Assembly: GCF_020733635.1 (NCBI RefSeq)
Contig: NZ_JAJFZL010000001.1
Coordinates: 5,394,001 to 5,458,000 of the forward strand
Source of the DNA: Nocardia spumae
GTDB taxonomy: Bacteria; Actinomycetota; Actinomycetes; Mycobacteriales; Mycobacteriaceae
Length of the DNA stretch: 64,000 nucleotides
Reading direction: 5' to 3'
A model generated the notes under the pieces. The model searched no databases. It was not told where the DNA came from and saw nothing but the letters and a program-made list of their open reading frames with translations. The position numbers and the translations under genes are program-made. This document shows positions 11,081-20,090 of this stretch, in pieces (the first letter of the stretch is position 1; each line of letters opens with the position of its first letter).

Positions 11081-14000
11081 TCAGCTGGGCACCGTCGCCG
11101 TCGTCTCGGCGCTGCCGACCATGCTGCGGACCTGACGTGCGGCCACCGACAAGGTCGCCAGGTCATGGGCATCGGAGGCGAAGATCTCACCGAGCGCCGC
11201 ACGGGCTCGGCTCAGCCGGGAACGGTTGGTCGATTCCCAGTACGCGATCTTCTCCTCGGGGCTGTCCACCGGCTCGGTGGTGGTCAGCACGTCCGCGGTC
11301 AGTGAGCGCAGCGAATCGTAGAGATCCTCGCGAACCGCCAGGCGCGCCAGCGTCTGCCACCGATCGCCCCGATCCAGTCCGGCGACCGCGGACAGCAGCC
11401 GCTGGATGTCGAAGTGGGCGTCGAGCGCGTAGTACAGCGCCGCGACCTCCTCGGCTTCGCGTTCGCAGATATCGGCGATATCGAGCACGTCCAGCAGCGG
11501 GAACCGATGAATCAGCAGGAAGACCTCTTCCGCCAATTCCCGGGGAGCGCCGTGGGCGATCGGCTCCCGCGAGCGCGCCACCAGATCGTCGGCCAGTCCG
11601 CCCGGACGCCACGCCGGCACCTTCGCCGCCAGCGTCCGCACCCCGTCGCGATAGCGCGCGATACCGGCGCCCACCGCGATCGGCTGCGGCCGGTTGGTGA
11701 GCAACCAGCGCGCCGCCCGATCCAGCGTCCGTTTGGTTTCCAGCTCGAGTTCGTTGCGCGCCGCGGCGGGCATCGGCGTCGTGCGGATCCGCTCCCACAG
11801 CGAGCGCAGATCGAAGATCTCCACCGCGGCGGTGAACGCGCGCACCGCGTCGTCGGTGGTCGCCCCCGCCTCCTCGGCCAGCCGGAAAGCGTAGGTGATG
11901 CCGCCGTAGTCGACCATGTCGTTGACCACCATGGTGGCCAGGATTTCGCGCCGCAGCGGGTGCCGGCCGATCGTGGCGCCGAACCGCTCGCGCAGCGGCG
12001 TCGGGAAGTAGCCGGGCAGCAGCGCCTCGAACGCACTGCTGTCGAGCAGGTCTCCGCCCAGCAGATCGGACTTGAGCGAAAGCTTCACGTGCGCAAGCAG
12101 ATTCGCCAGCTCCGGCGAGGTGAGACCGGCACCGGCCGCGGCGCGCCGATCCAGCTCGGCATCCGAGGGCAGCGCCTCGAGTTGGCGATCCACGCCGCGC
12201 CGGGTCTCCAGTTCGGTGATGAGCCGCCGGTGCACCTCCATCATGGCGGCCGCGTTCGACCGCGACAGCCCCATCTGGAAGTTCTGAGAGATGTTGTCGC
12301 GCAACACCAACGAGGACACCTCGTCGGTCATCTCGGCGAGCAGGGCGTTGCGGTCGGCGGACTCGAGCTCACCCGCCGAGATGGCCGCGCCCAGCAGCAC
12401 CTTGATGTTGACCTCGTGGTCGGAGCAGTCGACACCGGCGGAATTGTCCAGCGCGTCGGTGTTCATCCGCCCACCGAGCCGGCAGAATTCGATCCGGCCC
12501 AGGGCGGTGGCGCCCAGATTGCCGCCCTCACCGATCACCTTGACCCGCAACAGATCCGCGTCGACGCGCACCGCGTCGTTGGATTTGTCGCCGACATCGG
12601 CATGGGACTCGGTACTGGCCTTGATATAGGTACCGATACCGCCGTTCCACAGCAGATCGACCGGCGCCTGCAGAATCGCCCGGATCATCTCCGGCGGCGA
12701 CAGCGTGCTCACGCCCGGATCCAGATCCAGTGCGGCGCGGATCTGCGGGGTGACGGTGATGGCCTTGGCGGACCGGTCGAAGACCCCGCCGCCCGCGCTG
12801 ATCAACGACGTGTCGTAATCAGCCCACGACGACCGCGCCAACCCGAACAAACGCTGCCGCTCCACGAACGACGACCCCGCCACCGGATCCGGATCGATGA
12901 AAATATGCCGATGATCGAACGCCGCCACCAACCGAATATGCTCCGACAACAACATCCCGTTACCGAACACATCCCCCGACATATCACCCACACCCACCAC
13001 CGAAAACTCCTGGCGCTGAGTATCGATATTCATCTCCGCGAAATGACGCTTCACACTCTCCCACGCGCCCTTCGCCGTAATCCCCATCGCCTTGTGGTCA
13101 TACCCCGCGGAACCACCCGACGCGAACGCATCACCCAACCAGAAGTCGTACTGGTGCGCGACCTCGTTGGCGATATCGGAGAAGGTGGCCGTTCCCTTGT
13201 CGGCGGCCACGACGAGATAGGTGTCCTCGCTGTCGCGGCGGACCACTCGCTCGGGCGGCAGCACCGCGCCACTGGCGTGGTCGACGTTGTCGGTCAGATC
13301 CAGTAGACCGGAGATGAAGGTGCGGTAGCAGGCGATGCCCTCGGCCTGCATGGCCTGGCGATCGGCCGCCGCGTCGCCGGTGGCGGCGGGCGGGCGCTTG
13401 ACCACGAATCCGCCCTTCGCGCCGACCGGCACGATCACCGCGTTCTTCACCGCCTGCGCCTTCACCAGGCCCAGGATCTCGGTCCGGAAATCCTCCAGCC
13501 GATCCGACCAGCGCAGACCACCACGCGCCACGGCGCCGAATCGCAGATGCACACCTTCGACCCGCGGCGAATAGACGAAGATCTCGAATTGCGGCCGCGG
13601 CCTGGGCAGTTCACCGATCGCGTGCGGATCGAATTTGAACGACAGATGCTGCGGCGAATTCCCGTTCTCGTCACGCCGGAAATAGTTGGTGCGCAACGTC
13701 GCGGTGATCAGGCCGAGGAAGGCACGCAGAATGCGGTCGGTATCGAGGCTGACGACGGCGTCGATCTCGTCCTGCAGCCGGGATGAGATGCCCGCCGCGC
13801 GCGCGGTGGCCACCGGTCCGAGATGTTCGGGATCGAAATAGGCCTCGAACAACTCGGTGAAGGCCCGCGCGGTGCTCGGCTGGGCCAGCAGCACACGGGT
13901 GATGTTGACGAAGGTGTAGGCGAATCCGGCCTGCTGCAGATACTTCGCGTAGGCGCGCAGGGTCGCGATCTGCCGCCAGTGCAGTCCGGCCCGCAGCACC

Positions 14001-15997
14001 AGTTCGTTGAGCCCGTCGACCTCGCAGTCGCCGAACCACATGGCGACGACGGCCTCCGGGAAGCGCCGGCGAATACTGCTGGGCGGCAACGATTCCACCG
14101 CGATCGAGCGATCGAGATCGGCCTCGGGATCGGCTTCGCCCACTCCGCGCAGCGTGGCCGCCGCAACCCGCAGCCCGAAGTCGTAGATCCAGCGCGTGTG
14201 CGAGCCGGGCAGTTCGAGCCGATAGGGCTTCTCCTCCACGACCTCGAGCCCCAGGCTGTGCAGCACCGGCAGCACCCGGCTCAGCGAGACCTCCGCACCG
14301 GCCACGTACAGGGTGAAGCGCCACTCCCCCGACGGAGCGCCGGGAACGCGGTAGAGGTCGGTGTCGATCTGCCCGTCCGACAGCCGCTGTAGCCGCCTCA
14401 GATCGTCGAGCGCCCGCGCCGGCTCGTATTCCTGCTGATAGGTCGCCGGGAACGCGGCCGCGTAGTCCGCGACGACGGCGGCATCGAGTTCGGCCGCACC
14501 GCCGGCGGCGCTGGCCAGCCGATCACTCCAGCTGCGGGTGGTGGCGAACAGCAGATCCTGGATGCGTTCGCGATTGGTCTCGGTGATATCCGCCGGCTCG
14601 GCGTCGGCGCCACGATGGACCGTGAAATAGACGACCGCGAGCTCGGATTCGGTGACGCGGGCGGAGTAGGCGATCTGCTCGGCGTCGAACTCCCGGCGCA
14701 GGATCTCGTGCATCCGCAGCCGGACCTCGGTCGAGTAGCGGTCGCGCGGCAGATACACCAGGCAGTAGACGGCATCGCTGCCGATATCGCGCCGCAGGAA
14801 CAGCCGGATCTGACGGCGCAACCCCAGATTCATCACCGCCGAGACGGTTTCGAACAACCGCCGCGCATCGGTGGAGAACAGTTCCACCCGGGGGAAGGTC
14901 TGCAGCATCTCGAGCAGGGCCTGCCCGGAGAACGAGTTCAGCGCCAGGCCCGCCCATTCGATGACCTGATGCACGCGCCGCGAGATCACCGGAATGTCGA
15001 GGATGTTCTCGTGCAATCCGCTGACGGTGAAGGTACCGACGAACACGTGCTCGCCGACCACGGTGCCCGCTACCGACGGCGTGGTCTCGGCGCCGTAGTC
15101 GGCGACGCTGACCACGTACACATCCGGTGAGCCCGGCAGCAGGGTGTCCAGGGATCCGTTGGACAGCCGCAGAATTCGATCCGATCCGGAGGTCACCGTA
15201 CCGACGTCGACGCCGGATCCGTTGCGCAGCACGCCCAGCCCGGTGCCCGAAACCTGTTGCGGCTCCGGTCCGTCGGCCTGGGGATGCACACGGTAGTAGC
15301 CGTAGCCGAGCACCGTGAAGTGTCCGGAGCCCAGCCAGCGCAGCAGCTGCGCGCAGTCGCCGGCCTCCATCGCCGAGGGTTGCGGCGCCACATCCAGACG
15401 CGCGGCCAGCGCTGCCATCGTGCGGGTCATCGCCTCGGTGTCGTGCGCGACCTGGCGGAGCTCGGCGAGCAGGGGTGGCAGTGCCCGCTCGATCCGGTCC
15501 AGCACCGCATCGCTGTCGGCGGCACTCAACTGCACATGGATCCAGGATTCGGTGACGACGTTCCCGCTGGAATCACCGCGGCCGGCCGGATTCGCCTGCG
15601 CCACATCGAAACCCTCGGCGGGTGCGATCGCCCGTAACCGTCCGCGCCGATCCCGCAGCACGTCGAACACCGGGTGCACGACCTCGGTGACGGTGGCGCC
15701 CAGCCGCTGCAGCGCGGCGGTCAGGGAATCGACCAGCAGCGGCATATCGTCGTTGACGATCTGCAGCGCCGGACCCAGCCCGCTGCCGTCCTCGGACCGG
15801 TAGAGCCGGGTCAGCGCGGTTCCGGGGCGGCGGCCGGCGGCCAGCTCCAGATGATGTCGGAAGATCTGCTCGGCACGGCCGGTGATCGTCGGCGCCGCGG
15901 CTCCCGGCTGGATCCAGCGGAAGTACACCGCCTCCAGATCGGTCGGATCATCACGGAATCTCTTCCATGAAATCGTCTGCTGGGTAGTTGCCACCAT
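11081..15997 (-). CDS. gdh: NAD-specific glutamate dehydrogenase, large (L_180) class
   Basis: 1638 residues, close to the roughly 1600 of the mycobacterial and Streptomyces L_180 enzymes. It catalyses oxidative deamination of glutamate to 2-oxoglutarate and ammonia with NAD in the cytoplasm. Long N-terminal regulatory domains come first. The catalytic part, about residues 830-1270, shows RGGLRWSDR, PVGAKGGFVVK, GGSAGYDHKAMGITAKGAWESVKRHF (given here as adjoining pieces) and IGEGGNLGATALGR. In mycobacteria the enzyme is inhibited by GarA, which PknG controls; a PknG-type gene lies 3 kb away. A 28-bp palindrome is 56-83 bases upstream. Positions of about 12815-13150 use TTG, GAT, CAT and GGG codons unlike the rest. 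Confidence 0.95.
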   Translation of the reverse strand: MVATTQQTISWKRFRDDPTDLEAVYFRWIQPGAAAPTITGRAEQIFRHHLELAAGRRPGTALTRLYRSEDGSGLGPALQIVNDDMPLLVDSLTAALQRLGATVTEVVHPVFDVLRDRRGRLRAIAPAEGFDVAQANPAGRGDSSGNVVTESWIHVQLSAADSDAVLDRIERALPPLLAELRQVAHDTEAMTRTMAALAARLDVAPQPSAMEAGDCAQLLRWLGSGHFTVLGYGYYRVHPQADGPEPQQVSGTGLGVLRNGSGVDVGTVTSGSDRILRLSNGSLDTLLPGSPDVYVVSVADYGAETTPSVAGTVVGEHVFVGTFTVSGLHENILDIPVISRRVHQVIEWAGLALNSFSGQALLEMLQTFPRVELFSTDARRLFETVSAVMNLGLRRQIRLFLRRDIGSDAVYCLVYLPRDRYSTEVRLRMHEILRREFDAEQIAYSARVTESELAVVYFTVHRGADAEPADITETNRERIQDLLFATTRSWSDRLASAAGGAAELDAAVVADYAAAFPATYQQEYEPARALDDLRRLQRLSDGQIDTDLYRVPGAPSGEWRFTLYVAGAEVSLSRVLPVLHSLGLEVVEEKPYRLELPGSHTRWIYDFGLRVAAATLRGVGEADPEADLDRSIAVESLPPSSIRRRFPEAVVAMWFGDCEVDGLNELVLRAGLHWRQIATLRAYAKYLQQAGFAYTFVNITRVLLAQPSTARAFTELFEAYFDPEHLGPVATARAAGISSRLQDEIDAVVSLDTDRILRAFLGLITATLRTNYFRRDENGNSPQHLSFKFDPHAIGELPRPRPQFEIFVYSPRVEGVHLRFGAVARGGLRWSDRLEDFRTEILGLVKAQAVKNAVIVPVGAKGGFVVKRPPAATGDAAADRQAMQAEGIACYRTFISGLLDLTDNVDHASGAVLPPERVVRRDSEDTYLVVAADKGTATFSDIANEVAHQYDFWLGDAFASGGSAGYDHKAMGITAKGAWESVKRHFAEMNIDTQRQEFSVVGVGDMSGDVFGNGMLLSEHIRLVAAFDHRHIFIDPDPVAGSSFVERQRLFGLARSSWADYDTSLISAGGGVFDRSAKAITVTPQIRAALDLDPGVSTLSPPEMIRAILQAPVDLLWNGGIGTYIKASTESHADVGDKSNDAVRVDADLLRVKVIGEGGNLGATALGRIEFCRLGGRMNTDALDNSAGVDCSDHEVNIKVLLGAAISAGELESADRNALLAEMTDEVSSLVLRDNISQNFQMGLSRSNAAAMMEVHRRLITELETRRGVDRQLEALPSDAELDRRAAAGAGLTSPELANLLAHVKLSLKSDLLGGDLLDSSAFEALLPGYFPTPLRERFGATIGRHPLRREILATMVVNDMVDYGGITYAFRLAEEAGATTDDAVRAFTAAVEIFDLRSLWERIRTTPMPAAARNELELETKRTLDRAARWLLTNRPQPIAVGAGIARYRDGVRTLAAKVPAWRPGGLADDLVARSREPIAHGAPRELAEEVFLLIHRFPLLDVLDIADICEREAEEVAALYYALDAHFDIQRLLSAVAGLDRGDRWQTLARLAVREDLYDSLRSLTADVLTTTEPVDSPEEKIAYWESTNRSRLSRARAALGEIFASDAHDLATLSVAARQVRSMVGSAETTATVPS

Positions 15998-16052
15998 CGA
16001 CCCGTGCCTTCCCGCGATCGGAATCGGTCCGCCTGCTGTGCGGATCTTTATT

Positions 16053-16080
16053 CGATGTGCCGTTAAACAACGGCACGTTA
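16053..16080. promoter_or_regulatory. 28-bp palindrome, copy 3
   Basis: CGATGTGCCGTTA and CAACGGCACGTTA around AA; the inner GTGCCGTT/AACGGCAC pair is perfect. It lies upstream of gdh. Confidence 0.65.
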
Positions 16081-16118
16081 ATCAGTGTAACAAGGATCGG
16101 GCCACGCTACCCGGTTTC

Positions 16119-16892
16119 TCAGCGAATCAAACCCGAGCGGTACAAAAACGTCTGCGCGGCCGCACGATTGGTGAAAGTCGCGGTCTCGATGCGCAACCCG
16201 GAACGGGTGTCGGCGTACCAGACGGTTGCCGACGGGCCGACCGCGATGAAGACCGTACCGTCGGCGATGACCGTGCCACCGGCGGCGCGCCAGCCATCGA
16301 CCACCGCGGCCAGATTCTGCGGCGGGTCGTCGCGCACGGTGAAGGTCAGCTGCCGGCCACCGGTGATGCCGCCGGACAGCAACGGGTGATCGGCCGGGAT
16401 CACGCAGTTGTCCACGGCGGCCCCGCTGTCGACATGACGGCACGACGAAGCCGCCCGGACCAGGTCGGGCAGCGCCTCCACCGGCGTCAGCTGTCCGATC
16501 ATCGGCGGCGCGCTCACCCCGCAGGAGTGAATGACCATGACGGCGACCACCAGCAGGGCCGCGATCCCCGCGATCGCGATCTTCCAGGTGACCTCCGGCA
16601 GCGCGATGGCCGCGGCACCCTTTTCGGCGTCGCCGGCCACCTTCTTCACACCCTCGCCGGCCTTGGCGACCTCGGCGCCGATCTTCTCCGCCGCGCCCGC
16701 GGCACCGGTGACCAGCCGCCCCGCCTCCAGCGCGGCGTGCGCGGTGTCGGCGAGCAACGGATGACCGGCGCCACCGGACTGGACGTGCGGCTCCGGCCCC
16801 AGCGGCAGCGGAGCCCCGCAATGCCCGCACCGCGTTTCGTCACTTCCGTTGCGATGGGAACAGTACTGGCAGATCGAATGGGGAGGTTTCAA
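16119..16892 (-). CDS. Zinc-ribbon single-pass membrane protein, unknown function
   Basis: 257 residues from a TTG that overlaps the stop of the upstream gene (TTGA). No ATG or GTG is available at a sensible place, so the start is inferred from coupling. The N-terminus has one zinc ribbon (CQYC, then CGHCG). A helical Ala/Gly/Lys-rich stretch follows, then one transmembrane helix (about residues 103-122) and an extracytoplasmic domain of about 130 residues with three cysteines (SSCRHVD, DNCVIPAD and one at the membrane face). I cannot name the outer domain. Topology suggests a cytoplasmic zinc site coupled to an external sensor. It is co-transcribed with the discoidin-like protein at 16889-17935. 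Confidence 0.65.
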   Translation of the reverse strand: MKPPHSICQYCSHRNGSDETRCGHCGAPLPLGPEPHVQSGGAGHPLLADTAHAALEAGRLVTGAAGAAEKIGAEVAKAGEGVKKVAGDAEKGAAAIALPEVTWKIAIAGIAALLVVAVMVIHSCGVSAPPMIGQLTPVEALPDLVRAASSCRHVDSGAAVDNCVIPADHPLLSGGITGGRQLTFTVRDDPPQNLAAVVDGWRAAGGTVIADGTVFIAVGPSATVWYADTRSGLRIETATFTNRAAAQTFLYRSGLIR

Positions 16893-17935
16893 TGTCCCGT
16901 GATCACAATCGACGAGATGGCGGTGGCCTTGGCCGAGGGATCGCCCTTGGACTGCTGGATGGTCAGCGTGATCTTCGAGGCGCTGACCGCCGGCGAGATC
17001 TTGGTAACCACGAGACTGCGCTGATCGAGGGTCTGCTGCGTGTATCTGGTCGCGGACGGATCGTTCAACAGGTACGACACCCGGCTCGCCGTGCGGTACT
17101 TGTCCCACTGATCCGCGCCGTCGCTGCCGACGCTGTCCCAGCCGGGGATGATCCCGATCGAATCCACCTGGTACTTCTTACCGAGATCGATCGTCATGAC
17201 CTGTCCGTCGATCTTGAACGCGCGCACACACGCCCATGCCTTTCCCGGCTCCCCGGAGAAGGCGTCCATCGCGTCCGTACTGCCGGCCGGACAGTGCGCC
17301 TCCGCGGAACGCGGCTTGATGGGACCACTGGTCGACTCCGGCGCCGCCGACTCCGGCTTGGACGACGGCGGCGCCGCGGCCACCGGCGTGACCACGGCCA
17401 GCCGGTCGGGATCGTCCTTCTTACCACCGGTGGTGACCAGGACCAGAATGAGCAGGAGCGCCAGCACGCCGGCCACCGCCAGCGCGACCTTCGGTTTCCG
17501 CAACTGGATGAGCAGCGTGCGCGGGAACTCCGGCCCGCCGGCCGGCTTGGGCTCGGCCGCCTTGTCGCGGCTCTCGGGCGCCGGCGCGGCCTGCTGCCCG
17601 GACTCCTCGGAGTTCGCGCCCAGGCGCGCCGAGCGCTCGGAGAAGTCCGAGGTGAACTCGAGCTGTGCCGAACCCGCGGAGGATTCGCCGCTGAGCAACG
17701 CCATGATCCGGTCGCTGGCCTTGGGCCCCGAACTCACCTTCCGCGCCGACGGCATCGAATCGGAATTCGACACGGCGGCAAAGGAATCCGCATCGGCCGA
17801 CGATGCCGCCGGACCAGCGGCCGGGTCATCGTCGGCGGTGAATTCGGGCGATCCGAAGGACGGGTCGGAGAGCAGCGTGTCCAGGACCGCGCCGCGATGG
17901 CGAAGGAAGAGATCTCCCTGGTCCTCGGCGGGCAT
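16889..17935 (-). CDS. Membrane-anchored protein with discoidin-like C-terminal domain
   Basis: 348 residues. About 145 residues of disordered, Ser/Ala/Asp-rich cytoplasmic N-terminus precede one transmembrane helix (about 150-167) and a Pro/Ser-rich linker. The last 140 residues look like a discoidin (F5/8 type C) or NPCBM-like beta-sandwich: two cysteines, VMTIDLGKKYQVDSIGIIPGWD, then VSYLLND and a SKITLTIQQS strand. Such domains bind sugars, so cell-wall glycan is a possible ligand (inference). It heads a two-gene operon with the zinc-ribbon membrane protein. A near-match to the TTCCC box lies 47-62 bases upstream, linking it to the ESX region. Confidence 0.65.
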   Translation of the reverse strand: MPAEDQGDLFLRHRGAVLDTLLSDPSFGSPEFTADDDPAAGPAASSADADSFAAVSNSDSMPSARKVSSGPKASDRIMALLSGESSAGSAQLEFTSDFSERSARLGANSEESGQQAAPAPESRDKAAEPKPAGGPEFPRTLLIQLRKPKVALAVAGVLALLLILVLVTTGGKKDDPDRLAVVTPVAAAPPSSKPESAAPESTSGPIKPRSAEAHCPAGSTDAMDAFSGEPGKAWACVRAFKIDGQVMTIDLGKKYQVDSIGIIPGWDSVGSDGADQWDKYRTASRVSYLLNDPSATRYTQQTLDQRSLVVTKISPAVSASKITLTIQQSKGDPSAKATAISSIVITGH

Positions 17936-17967
17936 ATTCCGGATGGTATCGACAAATCACATCGCCA

Positions 17968-17993
17968 CCCCAGCGGCACTATTCCCGCTGGGG
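17968..17993 (-). terminator. Hairpin after the EspR-like gene
   Basis: CCCCAGCGG and CCGCTGGGG arms with an 8-base loop, about 20 bases past the stop at 18012. Its right arm overlaps the near-match box at 17982-17997. Confidence 0.5.
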
Positions 17994-17997
17994 AGAA
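17982..17997. promoter_or_regulatory. Near-match TTCCC-N6-GGGAA box
   Basis: TTCCC GCTGGG GAGAA, one mismatch, 47-62 bases upstream of the ATG at 17935. Weaker than the exact copies. Confidence 0.35.
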
Positions 17998-18011
17998 CAG
18001 TTTTCGGCGAT

Positions 18012-18362
18012 TCAGTCCGGGCGATCGGCGGTGACGAAGTACTCCGGCGGCACATCGAAGACCCGCGCCAGAGCGATGATCAGATCCAGCCGCGGAATCG
18101 CCTCACCGTGCACCAGCCGGTACAGCCCCGACTGCGAAACCGGCACATCCGGGTACGCCAGCTCCAGATGCTGCGCCAGCGAGTACAGGGTCAGCGATCG
18201 GGTCGAACCGTCCTCGGTCGACACCACGGACTCCGCGATCAGCTCCGACAGCCGGCGCGAGAAGATCGCCGCCGCGCTCTGCCGTGGGGTTAGCGCGTCC
18301 TCGCCGTCCGGAGGCTGGATATCACCATCGGTCTGGGAGTCCGCTACCACATTGATGAACAT
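18012..18362 (-). CDS. EspR-like XRE-family transcriptional regulator
   Basis: 116 residues. A helical N-terminus (AAIFSRRLSELIAESV) is followed by an HTH: YSLAQHLELAYPDVPVSQSGLYRLVHGEAIP and LIIALARVFDVPPEYF (adjoining). The 'xxGLYRLxxGxxxPxxxxIxALAxxFxVxxxYF' pattern is that of mycobacterial EspR-type regulators, which are nucleoid-associated activators of ESX-1 substrate genes. It is the last gene of the long PE-to-eccE operon, 15 bases after eccE, so it would be made with the ESX machine. It is the best local candidate to read the TTCCC-N6-GGGAA boxes (inference). A terminator-like hairpin follows. Confidence 0.75.
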   Translation of the reverse strand: MFINVVADSQTDGDIQPPDGEDALTPRQSAAAIFSRRLSELIAESVVSTEDGSTRSLTLYSLAQHLELAYPDVPVSQSGLYRLVHGEAIPRLDLIIALARVFDVPPEYFVTADRPD

Positions 18363-18377
18363 TACCGTCCCGATTCG

Positions 18378-20090
18378 TCAGCCGGCACCAGGACCTCCTA
18401 CCTGCGGGGCCGTGATCGCCGGTCCTTCGCCCGTCGGCGCCGCCGCGGGCGCCGGATTGTCGTAGTAGCGGGTCTCACCGCGCGGCTCGATGAGATCCAC
18501 TCGCACCGTGCGCATCGGGATACTGACATCCACCGATGTCGCGGTGACCTGGTTGATCGCGAGATCCACGGATTTGCGGCGCGCGGTGCCCGGATCGTTG
18601 ATGGTCACGGTGGTGTGTGCTGTCGAGGCATGCGGTGACACCTGGTCGAATACCGCGATCGTGGCCGGTGACTCGGTGCCGCCGCCGGTCGCCTCGCTGT
18701 TCCCGGATTCGGCCGCCAGCCGCAACGACGAGGGGTCGCCGACCGCGGACACCAGCTGCGACCAGCGGTGCGGCCGGGCCGAATGGACCTCGACATCGGC
18801 GCCGACCACCATCGCTCGCAGCACGATCTGCTGAGCCACCGGCAGATCCGCGTGCACGTCGATGGTGCGCCGGCGCGGGTTGTAACGCGCCGGATCGAAC
18901 AGCGGCAGGGCCAGCGCGTGCTGGGGCCGGCCGCTGATGGATCCCAGGATCTGGCCGTTGGGACCGATCGTGATCGGCAACTCCGCCAGCAACCCCGGGG
19001 CCGCCAGATCGTTGCCGGTGTCGTCGCGCGGCAACGCCGAGACCGCGGTCCCGGTCGGAAGGGTCGCCAGCAGCGCCGTGGACTGCCGGCCGCCGAGCCG
19101 GCGCAGATAGTCCGCCGGCGCCGAGGTGACCGGCGGACCGACATAGCGCACGATCCCGCGCTGCCCGAGGGCGCCGCCGGCCAGGCTGACCACGAGGGTG
19201 GTCCGGCCGCGATTCCAGTTCCAGCAGTCGTCCAGGCCCGCACCGTGCAGCCGGGTCCAGTCGATGGCGAAACTGGTGACACAACGCCCCGAGGCCGGCG
19301 ATTCCAGCTGTCCCCAGCGCTCCCGCAACTCCGCCGGCTCGACGCCGGCGTGTAGCAGCCGGGTCGCCTCGCGCAGCGCGTCGGCGGGCAGAGCGTGCGC
19401 GGAGATCCCGCGCTCACGCAGCCGTGAGGCGATCCGATGCGCCGCGGTGGCGAGAGCTTTCGGACCGGTGACCTCGACCGGGCCCCGGCGGGCCAGCGTC
19501 GTCAGATTCCGCTGCTGATCCAATCGGAGCACCAGCCAGGTCATGCGTTCACCGACCACCGGATGGGTGCCGAGCAGCTGGTCGTAGAGCATGCTGTAAC
19601 TGCTGGCCGGCCGGACCCGCTGGCCGGTGGTCACGATGTCGATATCGACGGCGATCCCGTACTGGTCGAGCATCGAGACCAGCGCGTCGATCGGCACGAC
19701 GTCCTCGGTGTAGAGGGTCTCCTCGCCGATCACGGTGGGCAGGTCCAGGTCGGGCGCCAGCTGGATCATCGCTACCAGCGTCGAGTCGTCGGCGTGGATA
19801 CCGCAGACGCCGGCGGCGACCTCCACGTCGTGGATCTCGCGGACCCGAGCCCGTTCGCGGGCGCGCTCGTTCATTCCGGCCCGGAACACACACCAATCCA
19901 GGAACCAGCGCACAGCGGTGCGGCCGTCGACGCGGACCAGGACCGCACCGGCCATCACCACCACGATGATCGGGCCCACCCAGAGCGGTGCGTGCCCCCA
20001 CAAACCGACCAGCACGAAGCTGGCGGCGATCGAAGCCGTCACGATCGGCCCGCCTTCCGGACTGCCGATACGGATGTTCGGGACGCTCAA
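18378..20090 (-). CDS. eccE: EccE, ESX membrane component
   Basis: 570 residues. Two close N-terminal transmembrane helices (about 16-52) are followed by WFLDWCVFRAGMNER and a long periplasmic/cytosolic-face domain, as in EccE proteins, which sit at the rim of the ESX membrane complex and stabilise it. Mycobacterial EccE proteins are usually about 330-460 residues, so this one is long; the extra length lies in the C-terminal half, which ends in an Ala/Pro/Gly tail. The ATG overlaps the mycP stop by four bases. Order mycP-eccE is as in ESX-3. Confidence 0.85.
   Translation of the reverse strand: MSVPNIRIGSPEGGPIVTASIAASFVLVGLWGHAPLWVGPIIVVVMAGAVLVRVDGRTAVRWFLDWCVFRAGMNERARERARVREIHDVEVAAGVCGIHADDSTLVAMIQLAPDLDLPTVIGEETLYTEDVVPIDALVSMLDQYGIAVDIDIVTTGQRVRPASSYSMLYDQLLGTHPVVGERMTWLVLRLDQQRNLTTLARRGPVEVTGPKALATAAHRIASRLRERGISAHALPADALREATRLLHAGVEPAELRERWGQLESPASGRCVTSFAIDWTRLHGAGLDDCWNWNRGRTTLVVSLAGGALGQRGIVRYVGPPVTSAPADYLRRLGGRQSTALLATLPTGTAVSALPRDDTGNDLAAPGLLAELPITIGPNGQILGSISGRPQHALALPLFDPARYNPRRRTIDVHADLPVAQQIVLRAMVVGADVEVHSARPHRWSQLVSAVGDPSSLRLAAESGNSEATGGGTESPATIAVFDQVSPHASTAHTTVTINDPGTARRKSVDLAINQVTATSVDVSIPMRTVRVDLIEPRGETRYYDNPAPAAAPTGEGPAITAPQVGGPGAG

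Noticed and set aside
16009..16024. TTCCC GCGATC GGAAT upstream of gdh as another box
   Set aside because: Only three of five right-half bases match and gdh already has the other palindrome; kept out of the box set.
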